Below, one piece after another: positions 1-10,448 of a stretch of DNA of 64,000 bases. The stretch is from Muscardinus avellanarius. Lineage: Eukaryota > Chordata > Mammalia > Rodentia > Gliridae. The position numbers were made by a program, and so were the translations under genes. The stretch covers positions 31,143,592 to 31,207,591 of the forward strand of contig OY726569.1 in assembly GCA_963383645.1 (NCBI GenBank), written 5' to 3'. Each line of letters starts with the position of its first letter. Within the stretch, counting starts at the first letter, position 1. The notes under the pieces are model-generated. The model was not told where the DNA came from, made no database searches, and saw nothing but the letters and a program-made list of their open reading frames with translations.

Positions 1-1017
1 TTTCCCGTCTTCTGCTCGCTTTGGGGTTCAATTGTTCCTGCTTTTCAAGGGTTTTGAGGTGTGCCATAAGGCTATTTACTTGAAGATTTTCTGTTTTTCT
101 TATGTGAGCACTCAGTGCTATAAATTTTCCTCTTAATACTGCCTTCAAAGTGTCCCAGAGGTTTTGATATGTTGTTTCTTTATTTTCATTTGTTTCTAGA
201 AATTTCTTGATTTCACCTCTTACATCTTCTATGACCCATTCTTCATTCAGAAGTGTGGTGTTCAGTCTCCACATGTTTATGTTGTTTCTCTGGGTCTTCT
301 TAGAGTTGATTTCTAGTTTCATTCCATTATCGTCTGAAATGACACAGGGAAGTATGTAACATTTTTAAAATTTGCTAGTGCTCATTTTGTGTCCCAGGAT
401 GTGATCTATTTTGGAGAAGGTTCCGTGAGCAGCTGAGAAAAATGTAAACTCTGCTGTAGTTGGGTGAAATATTCTATATGAGTCCAACAGGTCCATTTGG
501 TTAATGGTGTTCTTTAGTTCTGAGACATCTTTACTGACCCTTTGTCTGGAAGATTGGTCTAGTATTGTGAGAGGTGTGTTGAAGTCTCCCAGTATTATTG
601 TGTTGGGATTTATGTGTGACTTCATGTCACAAAGAGTTTGATTTATGAAAGTAGCTGCCCCTATGTTTGGGGCATAGATGTTGATTATTGTTATTTCCTC
701 TTGCTGGACTATTCCTTTTACCAGTAAAATGTGACCTTCTTTGTCTCTTCTAATAAGTTTGGGTTTGAAGTCTAACTTGTCTGATATCATAGTTGCTACT
801 CCTGCTTGTCTTCGAGTACCATTAGCATGGATTACCTTGCTCCAGCCCTTTACCTTGAGTTTGTTCCTATCTTTACTTTAAGGTGTGTTTCTTGTAAGCA
901 GAAGATGATTGGATTCTGGCTTTTAATTCATTTTGCCACTTTATGTCTTTTTATTGGGGAGTTGAGGCCGTTTACATTCAGTGTGATTATAGAGAGATAA
1001 TTTTTAATTCCCAACAT
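1..1017 (-). pseudogene. LINE-1 ORF2 N-terminal part (endonuclease domain), broken
   Basis: ORF2p is the LINE-1 endonuclease/reverse transcriptase that nicks target DNA and copies the element's RNA. The ATG at 1017-1015 opens a frame containing LNVNGLNSPIKRH, the usual start of the apurinic-type endonuclease. Further on come LQETHL-like residues, then GDFNTPL and SKIDHILGHK, which carry catalytic Asp/Asn and the late Asp-His region. The frame is interrupted by TGA at 928-930 (where a Trp codon is usual), a one-base loss near 870-876 and TAA at 365-367. Beyond that stop the same frame resumes with [11 protein letters not shown], a conserved block. Reverse transcriptase lies past the window edge. 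It starts 45 bases after the ORF1 stop, as expected for the bicistronic element. Certain as L1; certainly non-functional. Confidence 0.93.
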
Positions 1018-1062
1018 GTTAAGATCTTATTTCTGTTTGAGATACTGTTTATTCTTCTTTGC

Positions 1063-1973
1063 TTAGTTGTCTGCTGGATGGGAATTCTTGTTTCTTTGGT
1101 TCTGGCGTGTATTACCCATTTCCTCTTTGCAGTTAATCTCCTTGAGTATTTTCTCTAGCGCTGGTTTTGAAGACATAAATTCCTTCAGTTGCTGTTTGTC
1201 ATGGAAGCTTCTTATTTCCCCATCTAATTTGATGGATAGTTTTGCTGGGTAGGAAATTTTTGGCTGGAAGTTGTTTTCTTTCAGAGTTTGGAATATGTTA
1301 CTCCAAGCCCTTCTGGCTTTCATAACTTGGTTTGGAAAGTCTGGAGTGATTCTAATTGGTTTGCCTCTGTATGTCACGTGGCCTTTTGTTTTTGTTGCCT
1401 TTAAGATTCTCTCCTTGGCTTCCATATTAGTCATTTTGACAATTATATGGTGTGGGGATCCTCTTCTCTGATCCTGTCTAAAGGGAGTTCTATAAGTTTC
1501 CTGGACCTGTGTATCGACCTCTTGCTCTATGTTTGGAAAATTTTCTGCTATTACTTCCTTGAAGAGATTGTTGATCCCTTTGGTTTCACCTTCTTTTCCC
1601 TCTATTCCAATTATTCTTAGGTTAGCTCTCTTGAAAAGGGCCCATATTTCTTCAATGTCAGATTCCTGTCGGTTTTTTTTTCTAAATTAGAAACTATGCG
1701 TTCATTTTTAGAATGATCATCTTCAAGAAGCGAGATTCTATTCTCCATGTGGTCTAATCTGTTGTTTATACTTTGAATTGAGGCCTTTACTTCATTAATT
1801 GCATCCTTTATCTCTTTGTGACTCTCTCTAAATTCTTTTCGAAAGTCCTCTATTATTTCTAAAGTTATTTTCCTAATTTGATCTTCTAGAGATCTTTGGA
1901 TTTCTGTGTTATCAGATTCTGATGTTGTGTGGTTGTTGGCATTCACTGCTCCATTGTTATTTCTCTTTCCCAT
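1063..1973 (-). pseudogene. LINE-1 ORF1 (RNA-binding chaperone), one frameshift
   Basis: ORF1p is the trimeric RNA-binding nucleic-acid chaperone that coats L1 RNA. The start MGKRNN at 1973 is followed by a Gln/Glu/Lys-rich coiled-coil region containing heptad-like NRLDHMENRISLLEDDH. Next come the RRM-type segment and the C-terminal domain, with ITPDFPNQVMKARRAW and FQPKISYPAKLS as landmarks, ending at PADN. The frame changes in a run of T on the plus strand near 1671-1681: the N-terminal part runs into a wrong-frame tail ending at 1617, while the C-terminal frame can be followed from about 1668 to 1063. The intact length would be about 300 residues, close to the family norm. The copy at 62552-63468 has the same layout. 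Confidence 0.93.
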
Positions 1974-3240
1974 GATTTTGGAAGTTTGTGCCTTCTCTGG
2001 GTTCTTCCCTGAGTCACTACGAGTTCACTTAAGATGCTCTGGATCTCGAGTCTGTGGTATCTCAGTCACCACTACTCCTTTACTGGGTTGTATCACAAAG
2101 TCTCAGACCCAGGGGCTCAATCAAGGCTGCTTAGACCGTGGCGGGTGCCAAGTTGGGCGTTCTCCAGCGGGGAGTTGTGACTATGGTATGATATCTCTGC
2201 CACTGCCACTCCCCCACTGGGCTGCACTGCTAAAATCTCCGACCCAGGGAGACTATCTGCGCAAGTCCCTGGGAGTGCAGTACTGGGATTTCTCCCCTAG
2301 GGGCCGCAATTTGACTCATGGTTGTTGAGTGCGCTGATGGAGCTATAGTGACTCGGTGGATTCGCTGCTGCCGCCACTGGCAATATGGCATCACTGCCAT
2401 GCCCTCGGCCATGATGCGGCGTATTTCTTCTCTGGTTTTGAACTCCGCTCTGAGTCCTTGCCAGTTGTGCTGTGCCTGGCCCTTGGGAGCTTTAGATGTT
2501 CCCTGCACCAACAAAACTGCTGACTGCCGCCCGGCTGTTCAGCACCTGCTCACCTCGGCTCGCTGTCCACCCCTCCTCTCAGGCGCCTGGTGGCTGGTTG
2601 AGTGGGTTGGTCTAGGGCCGTCCGGTGAACTCGCCACTGCCGCCAGCAGTAAGACGCTGCTTCTGCATCCTAGGCCGCGAGGCCAGAGTACCTCTTCTTT
2701 GTATTTGAGCTCTGTTTTGAGTCTCCCTCCTCTCTGGAGCCTGGTGCTGCTAGGGGAGATGTAGGCCGCGCTGCTCCAGCCGCTCTGTGCCACGGCTCTG
2801 GCTGCTCCGCACCACGGCTCTGGCCGTTCCGGCTGCTCCGGCCGTTCTGCACCGCGGCTCTGGCTGCTCTGCACCGCAGGTCTGGCCACTCTGGCTGCTC
2901 CGCGACGTGGCTCTGGCTGCTCCGGCTGTTCTGGTTGCTCCACTCAGCTGTTCTGGCCACTCCGCTCTGGCTGCTCCAGCCGCTCTGCTCCGCGGCTCCG
3001 GCCATTTCGCGCCGCCGCTCCAGCCAATCCGCGCTGCGGCTCTGGCTGCTCTCTACTCCTGCCTCTTCTGTTTCTGCATGTAGATTTGCTGGCATCTTTT
3101 ACTCCTGCTCCTTTCCCGTCTCCTGGGCAGTTGAGGATGAGCAGCCTCCCCTCCTTCCCTGTTGGCTTTCCTCTGATCCCTCCTTACATTTTCTGAGATA
3201 TTCTCTCCTGCTTTATAACCTCTTTTTTTCTTGCTTATAA
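1974..3240 (-). promoter_or_regulatory. LINE-1 5'UTR (internal promoter region)
   Basis: This stretch is far more GC- and CpG-rich than the AT-rich surroundings and lies directly upstream of L1 ORF1. In L1 elements this region is the internal RNA polymerase II promoter. It shares blocks with 63469-64000 (for example GTCTCAGACCCAGGG-like, CGGCCATGA and TTTGACTCA), so both are the same subfamily. Long open frames occur on both strands here (2230-3095), but they are low-complexity and depend on the tandem array. No transcription start could be fixed by eye. Confidence 0.8.
2765..3060. repeat. GC-rich tandem array in the L1 5'UTR
   Basis: Imperfect repeats built from CTCTGGCTGCTCC and CGGCTCTGGCC-like units (about 13-25 bases) run for nearly 300 bases with many CpG sites. 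Repeat number appears free to vary by slippage. The left boundary is at GGCCGCGCTGCTCC near 2765 and the right at CTGGCTGCTCTCTACTCC near 3060. It encodes Pro/Ala/Leu- or Ser/Gln/Arg-rich nonsense in every frame. Confidence 0.85.
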
Positions 3241-3426
3241 CATTTTCTCTTTTATTCTTTAAACCATGCTTCTCAGAGTCTATTCATCTAGCATTAATTT
3301 TAGGAGGCACTCAGTGGAAAAAAATACAATCACTTTGTTAAATAATTTTGAGCCATCTTATTAATATACTATTATCTCACTTAAACTTTTAGAACTCACT
3401 GTAGTTTGTGTTAAGGTTCGGAGACA

Positions 3427-3613
3427 GCCAGGTGTGGTGGCGCACGCTTGTAATCCCCGCACTTGGGAGGCAGAGACAGGGGGATCGCGCAGGTTCGAAG
3501 CCAGCCGCACACGCTGGCTTAGGAGACCCTGTTTCCAAATAAAAATGTAAAACTAGGTCTGGGAGTATAGCCCGGAGGTAGAAGGGCTTCCAGGAACCCC
3601 AGTACTACCACAA
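3427..3613 (+). mobile_element. B1-dID SINE, young subfamily
   Basis: It opens GCCAGGTGTGGTGGCGCACGC and has a clean pol III B box (GGTTCGAAGCC) in the B1 part. The palindromic core is GCCAGC-CGCACAC-GCTGGC, then CCAAATAAAAA linker, then an ID tail with the rewritten end TTCCAGGAACCCCAGTA. It belongs to the same subfamily as the SINEs at 12090, 13586, 26604, 47005 and 59265. Confidence 0.93.
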
Positions 3614-4165
3614 TTAAATCTGTTTACTTTTGCTTACCCAATATATCCCAAACTTAATTTAACATAACACTGACCCCTTTGCTTTCTTCTGCAATTCTTA
3701 TTTACATCTATAAACACCTTTTGGAAGATTCTACTTCAAGCAAAATTTTCCTTGGCTCTGTGACTCTGCCAAACCCTATCTTTTCTTCCATCTAAAGCTG
3801 AAATATTTTTAAGTCTATAGAGCATATTATTTATCTGACCTTTTTTTCCCCCCCAAACTACTGGTTCCCAGCTAACCCTTTTTGACATGGTTTCGACTCC
3901 TGGCCTTGCTTTTAAAGTCTACTGAAACTGTTCTTAGAGATTCTGAATAAGTTCATAATTGCTAAATCTAGAAGCTTTCTCTCAGTCCTTGTCCTTTTCA
4001 TTTTGAAGCAGGAAAAAATACTGCAGATGCTTCATCCTTAGAATCCTCTTCATCCATGTGTGTAAAGATATCAAATTACTTGCTTTCTTTGGGTACTTTC
4101 TCTCTAGTTATAACTTATTTTATCTTTTGGTTTCAGAATGATACTTATTATCATTGCTTATTTAT
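3614..4165. other. Unique AT-rich DNA, nothing recognised
   Basis: About 550 bases with no repeat family, open frame or RNA signature that I recognise. It has a C8/T-rich patch near 3841-3855. Confidence 0.5.
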
Positions 4166-4241
4166 TTGGTGTTTGGAATTGAACCCAGGGCCTCTCCCAT
4201 GCTATACAGGCTCTTTACTACTGAGATACAACCTCAGCCCC
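4166..4241 (-). mobile_element. ID-type SINE monomer
   Basis: The reverse complement reads GGGGCTGAGGTTGTATCTCAGTAG and ends CTGGGTTCAATTCC: a tRNA-Ala-related ID element with A and B box remnants and no B1 head. It is distinct from the composite SINEs; compare 27291-27364. Confidence 0.75.
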
Positions 4242-5514
4242 TCATCATGTGGTCTTAACTGTTCCAATTCTAGCTCTAGTCCTCATTTCTGACTCTAGAC
4301 TGTTACAATCTGAAGTTCCTGAAGGAATTTCTTGATCTCCTGCAGCCCATCATGTATGTCAGTTCCAAATTAGTCATTTTTTGGCAATGCTTGTATTGTG
4401 TTTCCTATTATTAACTTTTATTTTCTTTTTTTTCTTCATTAAATATGGCTTTGTGGTCTAATCTCTGGGGTTCTTCATAAGGGCCTTGCAGCTTCAGCTC
4501 ACATTCCTATCCTATTAACCCTTGGGAGTCCAGCCCAGAGGCCACCTTTTCCAGAAACCCTCATGGTTTCCTAATCGGTACACCCTATGTCCCCCTCAAA
4601 GCCTGTCATGTCCTACTAGAGCACACGTGCACAACCTTCGGTCCTACATAGTCTCACTCTTCTGTGTTACCTGAGATTTGCCCTCAATACATTTTTTTCC
4701 ATTACAGCCAATAGGAAGTTAGAGCTAGATGGGATGAGTTAACACAGTGTAACTTCTTCTCCCCACTCTATTCCTGTCTTCTCTGTTCCTTTCTGATGTA
4801 ATTCACCTTTTTGGGATAATACAAATGAGTCAAAGTTCACTTCTCTTCATATGGGTCAAGGGCCTTTAGAATCAGAAATCAATGGCCATCCTTTCCCGCT
4901 CTCATTGTACAGAGTAGTGAAGAAATTCACCTGTTATTGAGAGTCACTGCACACGCATATGATCTGGGATAATGGGCGGATACAGTGACAAAAGATAATT
5001 TTAAAAGAATCTCTTCAAGTACTAGCCGAATCTAAAGAGCAAAGCAGATACTGAATGAAATCATTGACTTGGGAAACCTTACTCTTAGATTTTTTTTGTT
5101 AGAAAACAACAAATGTCTTTGGTTATTAAGGTTTTTTTGTTTGTGTAACTGCAACTGAAATTTTTTTTAGAATTTTATGGTGCCATATGATTACACATTG
5201 GGGTGATAGTCAATATGATACGTTCATATAGGCATGCGCCATCTCATTTCTAATGGGTACACACGGCTCTTTAAACTTCTCTTATCTTGCTTCTGAACCC
5301 ATGAGCTCTCCGGAAACATAAGCTTGTTTTTCAGTTCCCTCTTGGCAGTCAGGAATTGAGGCAGTTAAGGCAAGTCTTCCAGATGAGAAGTTCTCTGGTT
5401 GTTTGAGAAGAGAGAAAGAAGAGCAGAAAGGAAAAGTAAATGCAGTTTTGTTGTAAGTTGAGAATTTTTTTAAGAAGAGGCAGAATGCAAACAGTGGTTC
5501 AAGAATGCTTTTCT
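4242..5514. other. Mostly unique DNA with a possible L1 3'-end scrap
   Basis: No gene signal. At 5160-5275 a T-run followed by TTTTATGGTGCCATATGATTAC loosely resembles the L1 3' terminus seen better at 5838 and 28741, so it may be a decayed minus-strand L1 end. The rest is unassigned. Confidence 0.35.
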
Positions 5515-5735
5515 GCTTGGCGTGGTGATATACATCTGTAATTCTAGGACTTGGGAGGTTGAGACAGGAGGACTGCAGGTTTGAGGCTGGTCTCATCAAG
5601 TTAGTGAAGCCTTAAGCAATTTAGCAAGACCTTGTTTAAAAATAAAATAAAACCAAAACATCCTTGGGGTGTAGCTCAGAGCTCAGATGTAGAATGCCTC
5701 TGGGTTCAATCCCTAAGACTAAAAGAAAAAATTGT
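5515..5735 (+). mobile_element. B1-dID SINE, older copy
   Basis: Diverged B1 head (GCTTGGCGTGGTGATATAC, TTGGGAGGTTGAGACAGG) followed by CTTGTTTAAAAATAAAATAA and an ID tail with GGGTTCAATCCC. Mutations throughout, including a duplicated CTCAGA in the ID A-box region. Confidence 0.88.
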
Positions 5736-5779
5736 TCTCTGATTGGAATGTGAACACCCAGGCACTGCATGAATTAGTA

Positions 5780-5827
<48 letters not shown>
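5780..5827. repeat. (TA)n microsatellite at a LINE boundary
   Basis: About 23 uninterrupted TA units. It abuts the 3' end of the LINE at 5828-10136. A shorter (TA)n tract at 10137-10152 abuts the other end, so both may derive from the insertion target. Confidence 0.95.
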
Positions 5828-5830
<3 letters not shown>

Positions 5831-5837
5831 CTTTTTT

Positions 5838-7595
5838 AAAAATTTCATTGGTGCATTGTAATCCTACATCATTACGAGGTACGTTATGTTGAAAGTATAC
5901 ATGCACATATCACCCTTTTTCAGTTCCCACCACCCTCCCCTCTTCCTCCTTTTCTTCTTTGGCTTAGTGATTGACTTTGATATGTTTGTGAATATACATA
6001 ATGCTCATTAGGATGTTTCCCTCCTCTCATCTCCCTCAGTCTCATTCTTTACTCATTTAAAGTTTCTTTTTATCTAGAGTCCCTCCTATGTCCCATTTTC
6101 TCCCTAGCTTCCAAATTCTCAGGGAGACCTTTCAACTTTTTACTTTTTGTGATTAGCTAATCTCATTTAGCATAATATTCTCAAGTTCCATCCATTTCTC
6201 TGCAAATGATATGATTTGTTCTTCTTAATGACTGAGTAAAATTCCATTGTGTACATATCCTATAGTTTTGTAATCCATTTATCTGTTGATGGACATCTTG
6301 GCTGGTTCCATAGATTAGCAATGGTGAATTTTGCAGCTATAAACATAGATATGAATGCACTACTTTGGTAGTTTGGTTTTCTTTCTGGTAGATATGCAGA
6401 AGTGGTATTGCTGGATCATATGGTAAGTTTTTCCCCATTCTTCTGAGGATCCTCCATACTGTTTTCCAATTTGCAATCCCACCAACAATGTTTTAGAGTT
6501 CCCACTTCTCTACATCCTCGCCAGCATTTGTTATTGTTGTGTTTTGAATAATCGCTATCCTAGTTGGAGTTAGGTAGAATCTCAGGGTAGTTTTTATTTG
6601 CATTTCTAATTGCTAAAGATTGCATTTTTTATATACTTACTGGATACTTGTATTTCTTTTGTGAGGTGTCTATTTAATTCACTTGCCCATTTTTTGATTG
6701 GGTTTTTTCTTAGCAGTGAGTTTTAGTTCTCTGTATATTTTAGATATGAGAACTTTATTGAAGGACTAGCTGGCAAAAATCTTTTATTCTGTCAGCTCTC
6801 TGTTGAGGTTCTTGACAGTTTCCTTTTCTGCACAGAAGCTCTTCAGTTTAATGTGATCCAAACTATCGATCCTATTTTAAATTTCTTGTGCCTTTGGGGT
6901 CTTGTTAAGAAGGTTTTACCTGTGTCTATGTGTTGCAGTGTTGGACTTATGCCCTCTTCAGGTAGCTGCAAGGTCTCTGATTTAATTTCCAAGTCTTTGA
7001 CCCATCTTGAATTGACTCTTATACAGGGTGAGAAAGTGGGGCTTATTTCCATTTTTAGCATATTTTAAGGAGTTTTTCTGGCACCATTTGTTGAGGAGGC
7101 TATCTTTTTTCCAATGTGTGTTTTTGGCCCCTTTGTTAAAAATCAAATGGCTCTAAGTGTGTGGTATTGTTTGAGTCTTCTATTCTGCTCCATTAGTCTA
7201 TGTGTCTGTTTTTGTGCCAATACATGCTGTTTTTATTACTGTGGCTTAGCAGTATAGTTTGAAGTCAGGTATTGTGTCTTCCTGCATGGTTCTTGTTGCA
7301 GAGAACTATTTTTGCTATTATGGATATTTTGTTATTCCAAATGAACTTAAGGACTGATACTTTTCTGTCTGTGAGAAATGACTTTGGTAATTTAATGGGT
7401 ATTGCATTGAATTTGTGAATTAGTTTTGAAAGAATGGCCACTTTGATATTTATTTTGCCTACTCAAGAGCATGGATAATATTCCATTTTCTAAGGTCTTT
7501 GATTTTTTTTTCAATGTTTCATAATTTTCCTTGTAGAAATTTTTTACCTCCTTATTTTTTGGGGGGAGATCTTTTGAGTGCAAGTGTTACCTGGA
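5838..7595 (-). other. LINE 3' region: ORF2 tail remnant and 3'UTR
   Basis: Recognisable L1 3' blocks read on the minus strand. Near 6230-6330 is the TGGAACCAGCCAAGATGTCC-like text. At 6400-6560 is the ATGATCCAGCAATACCACTTC block. From 6590 to 7400 lies the 3'-terminal ORF2 and UTR sequence with many stops (for example around 6843-7061, where LKMEISPT- and WVKDLEIKS-like residues survive). It ends at 5838 in the L1 3' end. Confidence 0.75.
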
Positions 7596-7629
7596 TTTCT
7601 TTTTCAGTGGATGATTGGCATACAGAATT

Positions 7630-8597
7630 TGTAATTACTCTTTGTAATTAATCTCTGAGTATTTTTTCCTAGTGCTGATTTTGAACACATACATTTTTTT
7701 CAGCTTCTGTTCGTCATGTAAGGTTTTACCTGTCAAACTTGAGAGTTTTTTTTTAGGTAGAAAATTTGGGGTTGAAAGTTGTTTTCTTTCAGAGTTTGCA
7801 ATATGTTGCTCCAGGCCCTCCTGGCTTTTATGATTTGGTTTGGGAAGTCTAGAGTGATTTTTTTTTTTTTTTTGGTTTGCCTCTTAATGTCACTTGGTTT
7901 TAATTTTGTTGCCTTTAACATTCTCTCCTTGGCCTCTAAATTTGTCAATTTTATTATTATGTAGTGTGGTGAACCTTTTTACCTATCTTGCCTAATGAGG
8001 ATGCTATATGTTTCCTCTAGCTATGTATTGACCTCTGACCTCTTTTTATGTTTAGGTAATTTTCTGCTATTAACTTTTTGAAAAGATTATTGATTTTTTG
8101 GTTTGGGCTTCCATTCCCTCTCCTATACCTATTATTCTTAGGTTAGCTCTTTTAAAATGGGCCCTTATCTCTTCAATGTCCAATTCATGCTGTTAAATTA
8201 TTTTTTCTAAATTATATATTATACATTCATTTTTTGAATGCTCATCTTCTAAGAGTAAGATTCTGTTTTCCATGCAGTCTAATCTATTGTTTATAAATCT
8301 ATTGTTTATTGTTTATAGTTATTATTTATAGTTTAGTGATGCCTTCACTTCAATGATTGCATCCTTCACTTCCCTCAGAGCTTTTTTCTGATTACTGTTT
8401 GGGGTGTCAGAATCTTTGTTTTTTTGTTTCTTCATTTCTTTCAGAATTTCTCTAAATTCTTTTTAGAAATCCTGTATCATTTGTACTATTAAAGTTCTGA
8501 ATTGTCCTTCTGGAAATCTCTAGAATTCTGTGTTGGTGGGTTCTGTTATTATGGGATTGTGGTAGCTTATTACCTCCTTGCTATTCTTCCTTCTCAT
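7630..8597 (-). pseudogene. LINE ORF1, heavily decayed
   Basis: The start region reads MRRKN at 8597, matching MGKRNN of the young L1s, and the C-terminal domain survives at 7948-7733 as TNLEAKERMLKATK, LDFPNQIIKARRAWSNILQTLKENNFQP and nearby residues. Expanded A/T runs (near 7858-7873, 8290-8330) and several frameshifts destroy the frame. The protein would be the RNA-binding ORF1p. Its order relative to the 3' region shows that ORF2 is missing downstream. Confidence 0.8.
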
Positions 8598-10136
8598 GAT
8601 TTCAGGTTTTTAAATTTTATATCTTTGTTGCTTTTGATAGCTTTCTTTCACTCAGGGCAAGTTGTGTTTTATTCAGTGGTAAAGTTTGAGTGAGGAGGAA
8701 GGAGCTGGAGTAGTGGAAGCAAGAATAGGGCAAAGTATCTGATAGGATTGAGTAGAATGAAAGTTTGAGTGTAGTGAGGTAATTTATATTAGGGATTAGT
8801 GATAGTGAATATATAGAAGGATTATAGTCACCAGTGTAGAGTATTTAGATATAGTGGTATGAAATGGATTCACCACAAGACGAAAAAATGAAAAAGAAAT
8901 GGAGAGAAGGGAGTAGATAGAAAAGAGGAAAGAGGGCAAACAAACACAGACATATATTCACACACACACTCACACAAAAACAACAAACAAAAACCACAAA
9001 ATACCAACAAAAACAACAACAAAAATATCCCTAGCAATATAAGTATAGGATCCTCTTAGGTCTCTGTGGATACTTTCAAGCATTTAAGGTTTACTTTCTA
9101 AAGCATGTTCCAAATGCTCTTATTTGCTCAATAATTTATAGTTATGTCAGTTTTCAGCCCTACTTTTTTATTTCCTTCAATGACTGGGACCCTGGGCTGG
9201 TGTCTGTCTGTGCAGGTGCCAAGTGCCACTGGTGCCTCTCCCACTGTAAGCCTTGGTCTCTGAGCTATCCACAGGGCATTTCCCTGTGTCTTTCTTTGTC
9301 TTTGCAGGCAGAAGGTGTCCATGGGGCTGGATCCGGTGTAAATAGGGGTCTTCATGCTTTCCACAGACCCTGAGCCTATGTTTCTCTTTCCCCTACTACA
9401 TAGATGATGGGTGCTGTTAGGATATGACATATTATATCTTTGTGGGGGTCTGCATTCTCCACATATAGAGCTGGGTTGGTCTGACTTTTCCCCTGACACC
9501 ATGACAGGGTAGCCTGTGATGATTTCTGGATGTCCTACTTGGGTGCTGTGCTCTGCAGACTGTAGGCCTTTTTGCCCAAGTGACCCTGGTGGTCTGTCTG
9601 CTAATCTGTGCCTCTTCTGTGTCCAACAGCAGACTTTACCTCCCCCTTCGTTGATGTTAACCACAAAGTCTTAGACCCGCGATTCTATTGCTTGCTGCAT
9701 GAATTCCTGTGCCCTGCTAGGTGGTCTCCTGTGGGGATGGCTAGTTCACCTATGGTGTTGTTGAGTACCACTCTAGATCTCTGGAGGACCAGGTGGGCTT
9801 GGATGCTGCTGCTGCAGGTTCTAGCCAGGTGTCTGGGGAATCAGATCTCTGTGGAGTGTGGACTGCTTACAATACCAATAAGTTGCAGTTTCTTACTTCA
9901 AATCAAGTTATTGACTTTTTTGCTGGGGGTCTTTGGAGGTGCATGGGAGGTGTGCAGGGCACTTTGCTTCCTCTGTTCTGTCTTCTGCCTTTGTTTCTGC
10001 TGCCTTAATATTTTGTTACTTTGTTCAATTTTTTTGCTGCTTTTTTTCTCTTGTCAAATCTCTGCCTTCAAAGAGATTGAGTTTCAAGTCTCAGAATGAC
10101 TGAGATGTGCTGCTTCGCTCAATAGCCATCTTACCC
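8598..10136 (-). promoter_or_regulatory. LINE 5'UTR with defined 5' terminus
   Basis: The minus strand begins TGGGGTAAGATGGCTATTG at 10136. AAGATGGC is the YY1-type core found at the extreme 5' end of many mammalian L1s, where it positions transcription initiation. The region 9100-10100 contains a 178-residue open frame (9664-9128) with no recognisable domain, and 8955-9030 is CA/CAA-rich. Only short blocks (such as ACAAAGTCTTAGACCC near 9664) resemble the 5'UTR of the young L1s, so the subfamily differs. Confidence 0.65.
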
Positions 10137-10229
10137 CATATATATATATATATGTATTAGCTCTTATTATTTTCAGGTATTTTTCACAGTGACTGTTTGG
10201 AGTAATTGCTGAATTATTTGTCCCTATTA

Positions 10230-10448
10230 TTATTGGTTTTTAAGGTTCTAAGGATTGAATCCAGAGATACTTTCTACTGAGCTATAGCCCCATCCTTTTT
10301 CTCTTTCTTTCTTTTTTCTTCCTATTTATTTATTTATTTATTTAAATAGGGTCTCACTAGTTGCACAGACTGTCCTCAAACTTGATATGCCCCCGCCTCA
10401 GCCTCCAGAGTCTCTAAGATTTTAGGTGTGCACCACTATGCCCAGCTG
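10230..10448 (-). mobile_element. B1-dID SINE, older copy
   Basis: The ID tail (ATTGAATCCAGAGATAC, GAGCTATAGCCCC) comes first on the plus strand, then a TTTATT-rich linker, AATAGGGTCTCACTAGTTGC, and the B1 head ending CACTATGCCCAGCTG. Confidence 0.88.

Larger units (their letters stand above)
1..3240 (-). mobile_element. Young LINE-1, 5' portion, cut by window edge
   Basis: The minus strand reads 5'UTR (about 3240 to 1974), ORF1 (1973 to 1063), a short spacer, then the start of ORF2 (1017 down to base 1), the canonical LINE-1 order. The 3' half lies outside the window. Both reading frames are broken by single-base changes, so this copy is not autonomous, yet its protein sequence is still easy to read, which suggests a fairly recent insertion. 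The 5' end is not sharply defined: GC-rich 5'UTR fades near 3100-3240, and no target-site duplication can be checked because the other end is missing. Confidence 0.93.
5828..10136 (-). mobile_element. ORF2-less LINE (HAL1-like or internally deleted L1)
   Basis: On the minus strand it runs from a defined 5' terminus (10136) through a 5'UTR and ORF1 (8597 to about 7630), then jumps directly into the L1 3' region (about 7595 to 5838), which ends in the characteristic TTTCATTGGTGCATTGTA tract. The roughly 3 kb coding for most of ORF2, including endonuclease and reverse transcriptase, is absent. Elements with ORF1 but no ORF2 are known as HAL1; a plain internal deletion of one L1 would look the same. 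The copy is old, with many indels. Flanking TA repeats are compatible with a target-site duplication but are not diagnostic. Confidence 0.75.

Noticed and set aside
2230..3240. Several overlapping open frames of 94-148 residues on both strands
   Set aside because: They lie in the GC-rich L1 5'UTR, where stop codons are rare by composition. Their products are low-complexity repeats, and frames on both strands cannot all be real.
9128..9664. 178-residue minus-strand open frame
   Set aside because: It lies in the 5'UTR of the ORF2-less LINE upstream of ORF1; there is no domain, no conservation with the other L1 5'UTRs, and an overlapping second frame (9432-9626).
5780..10152. (TA)n tracts on both sides of the ORF2-less LINE as proven target duplication
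   Set aside because: Simple repeats arise independently and vary in length, so the match is only suggestive.
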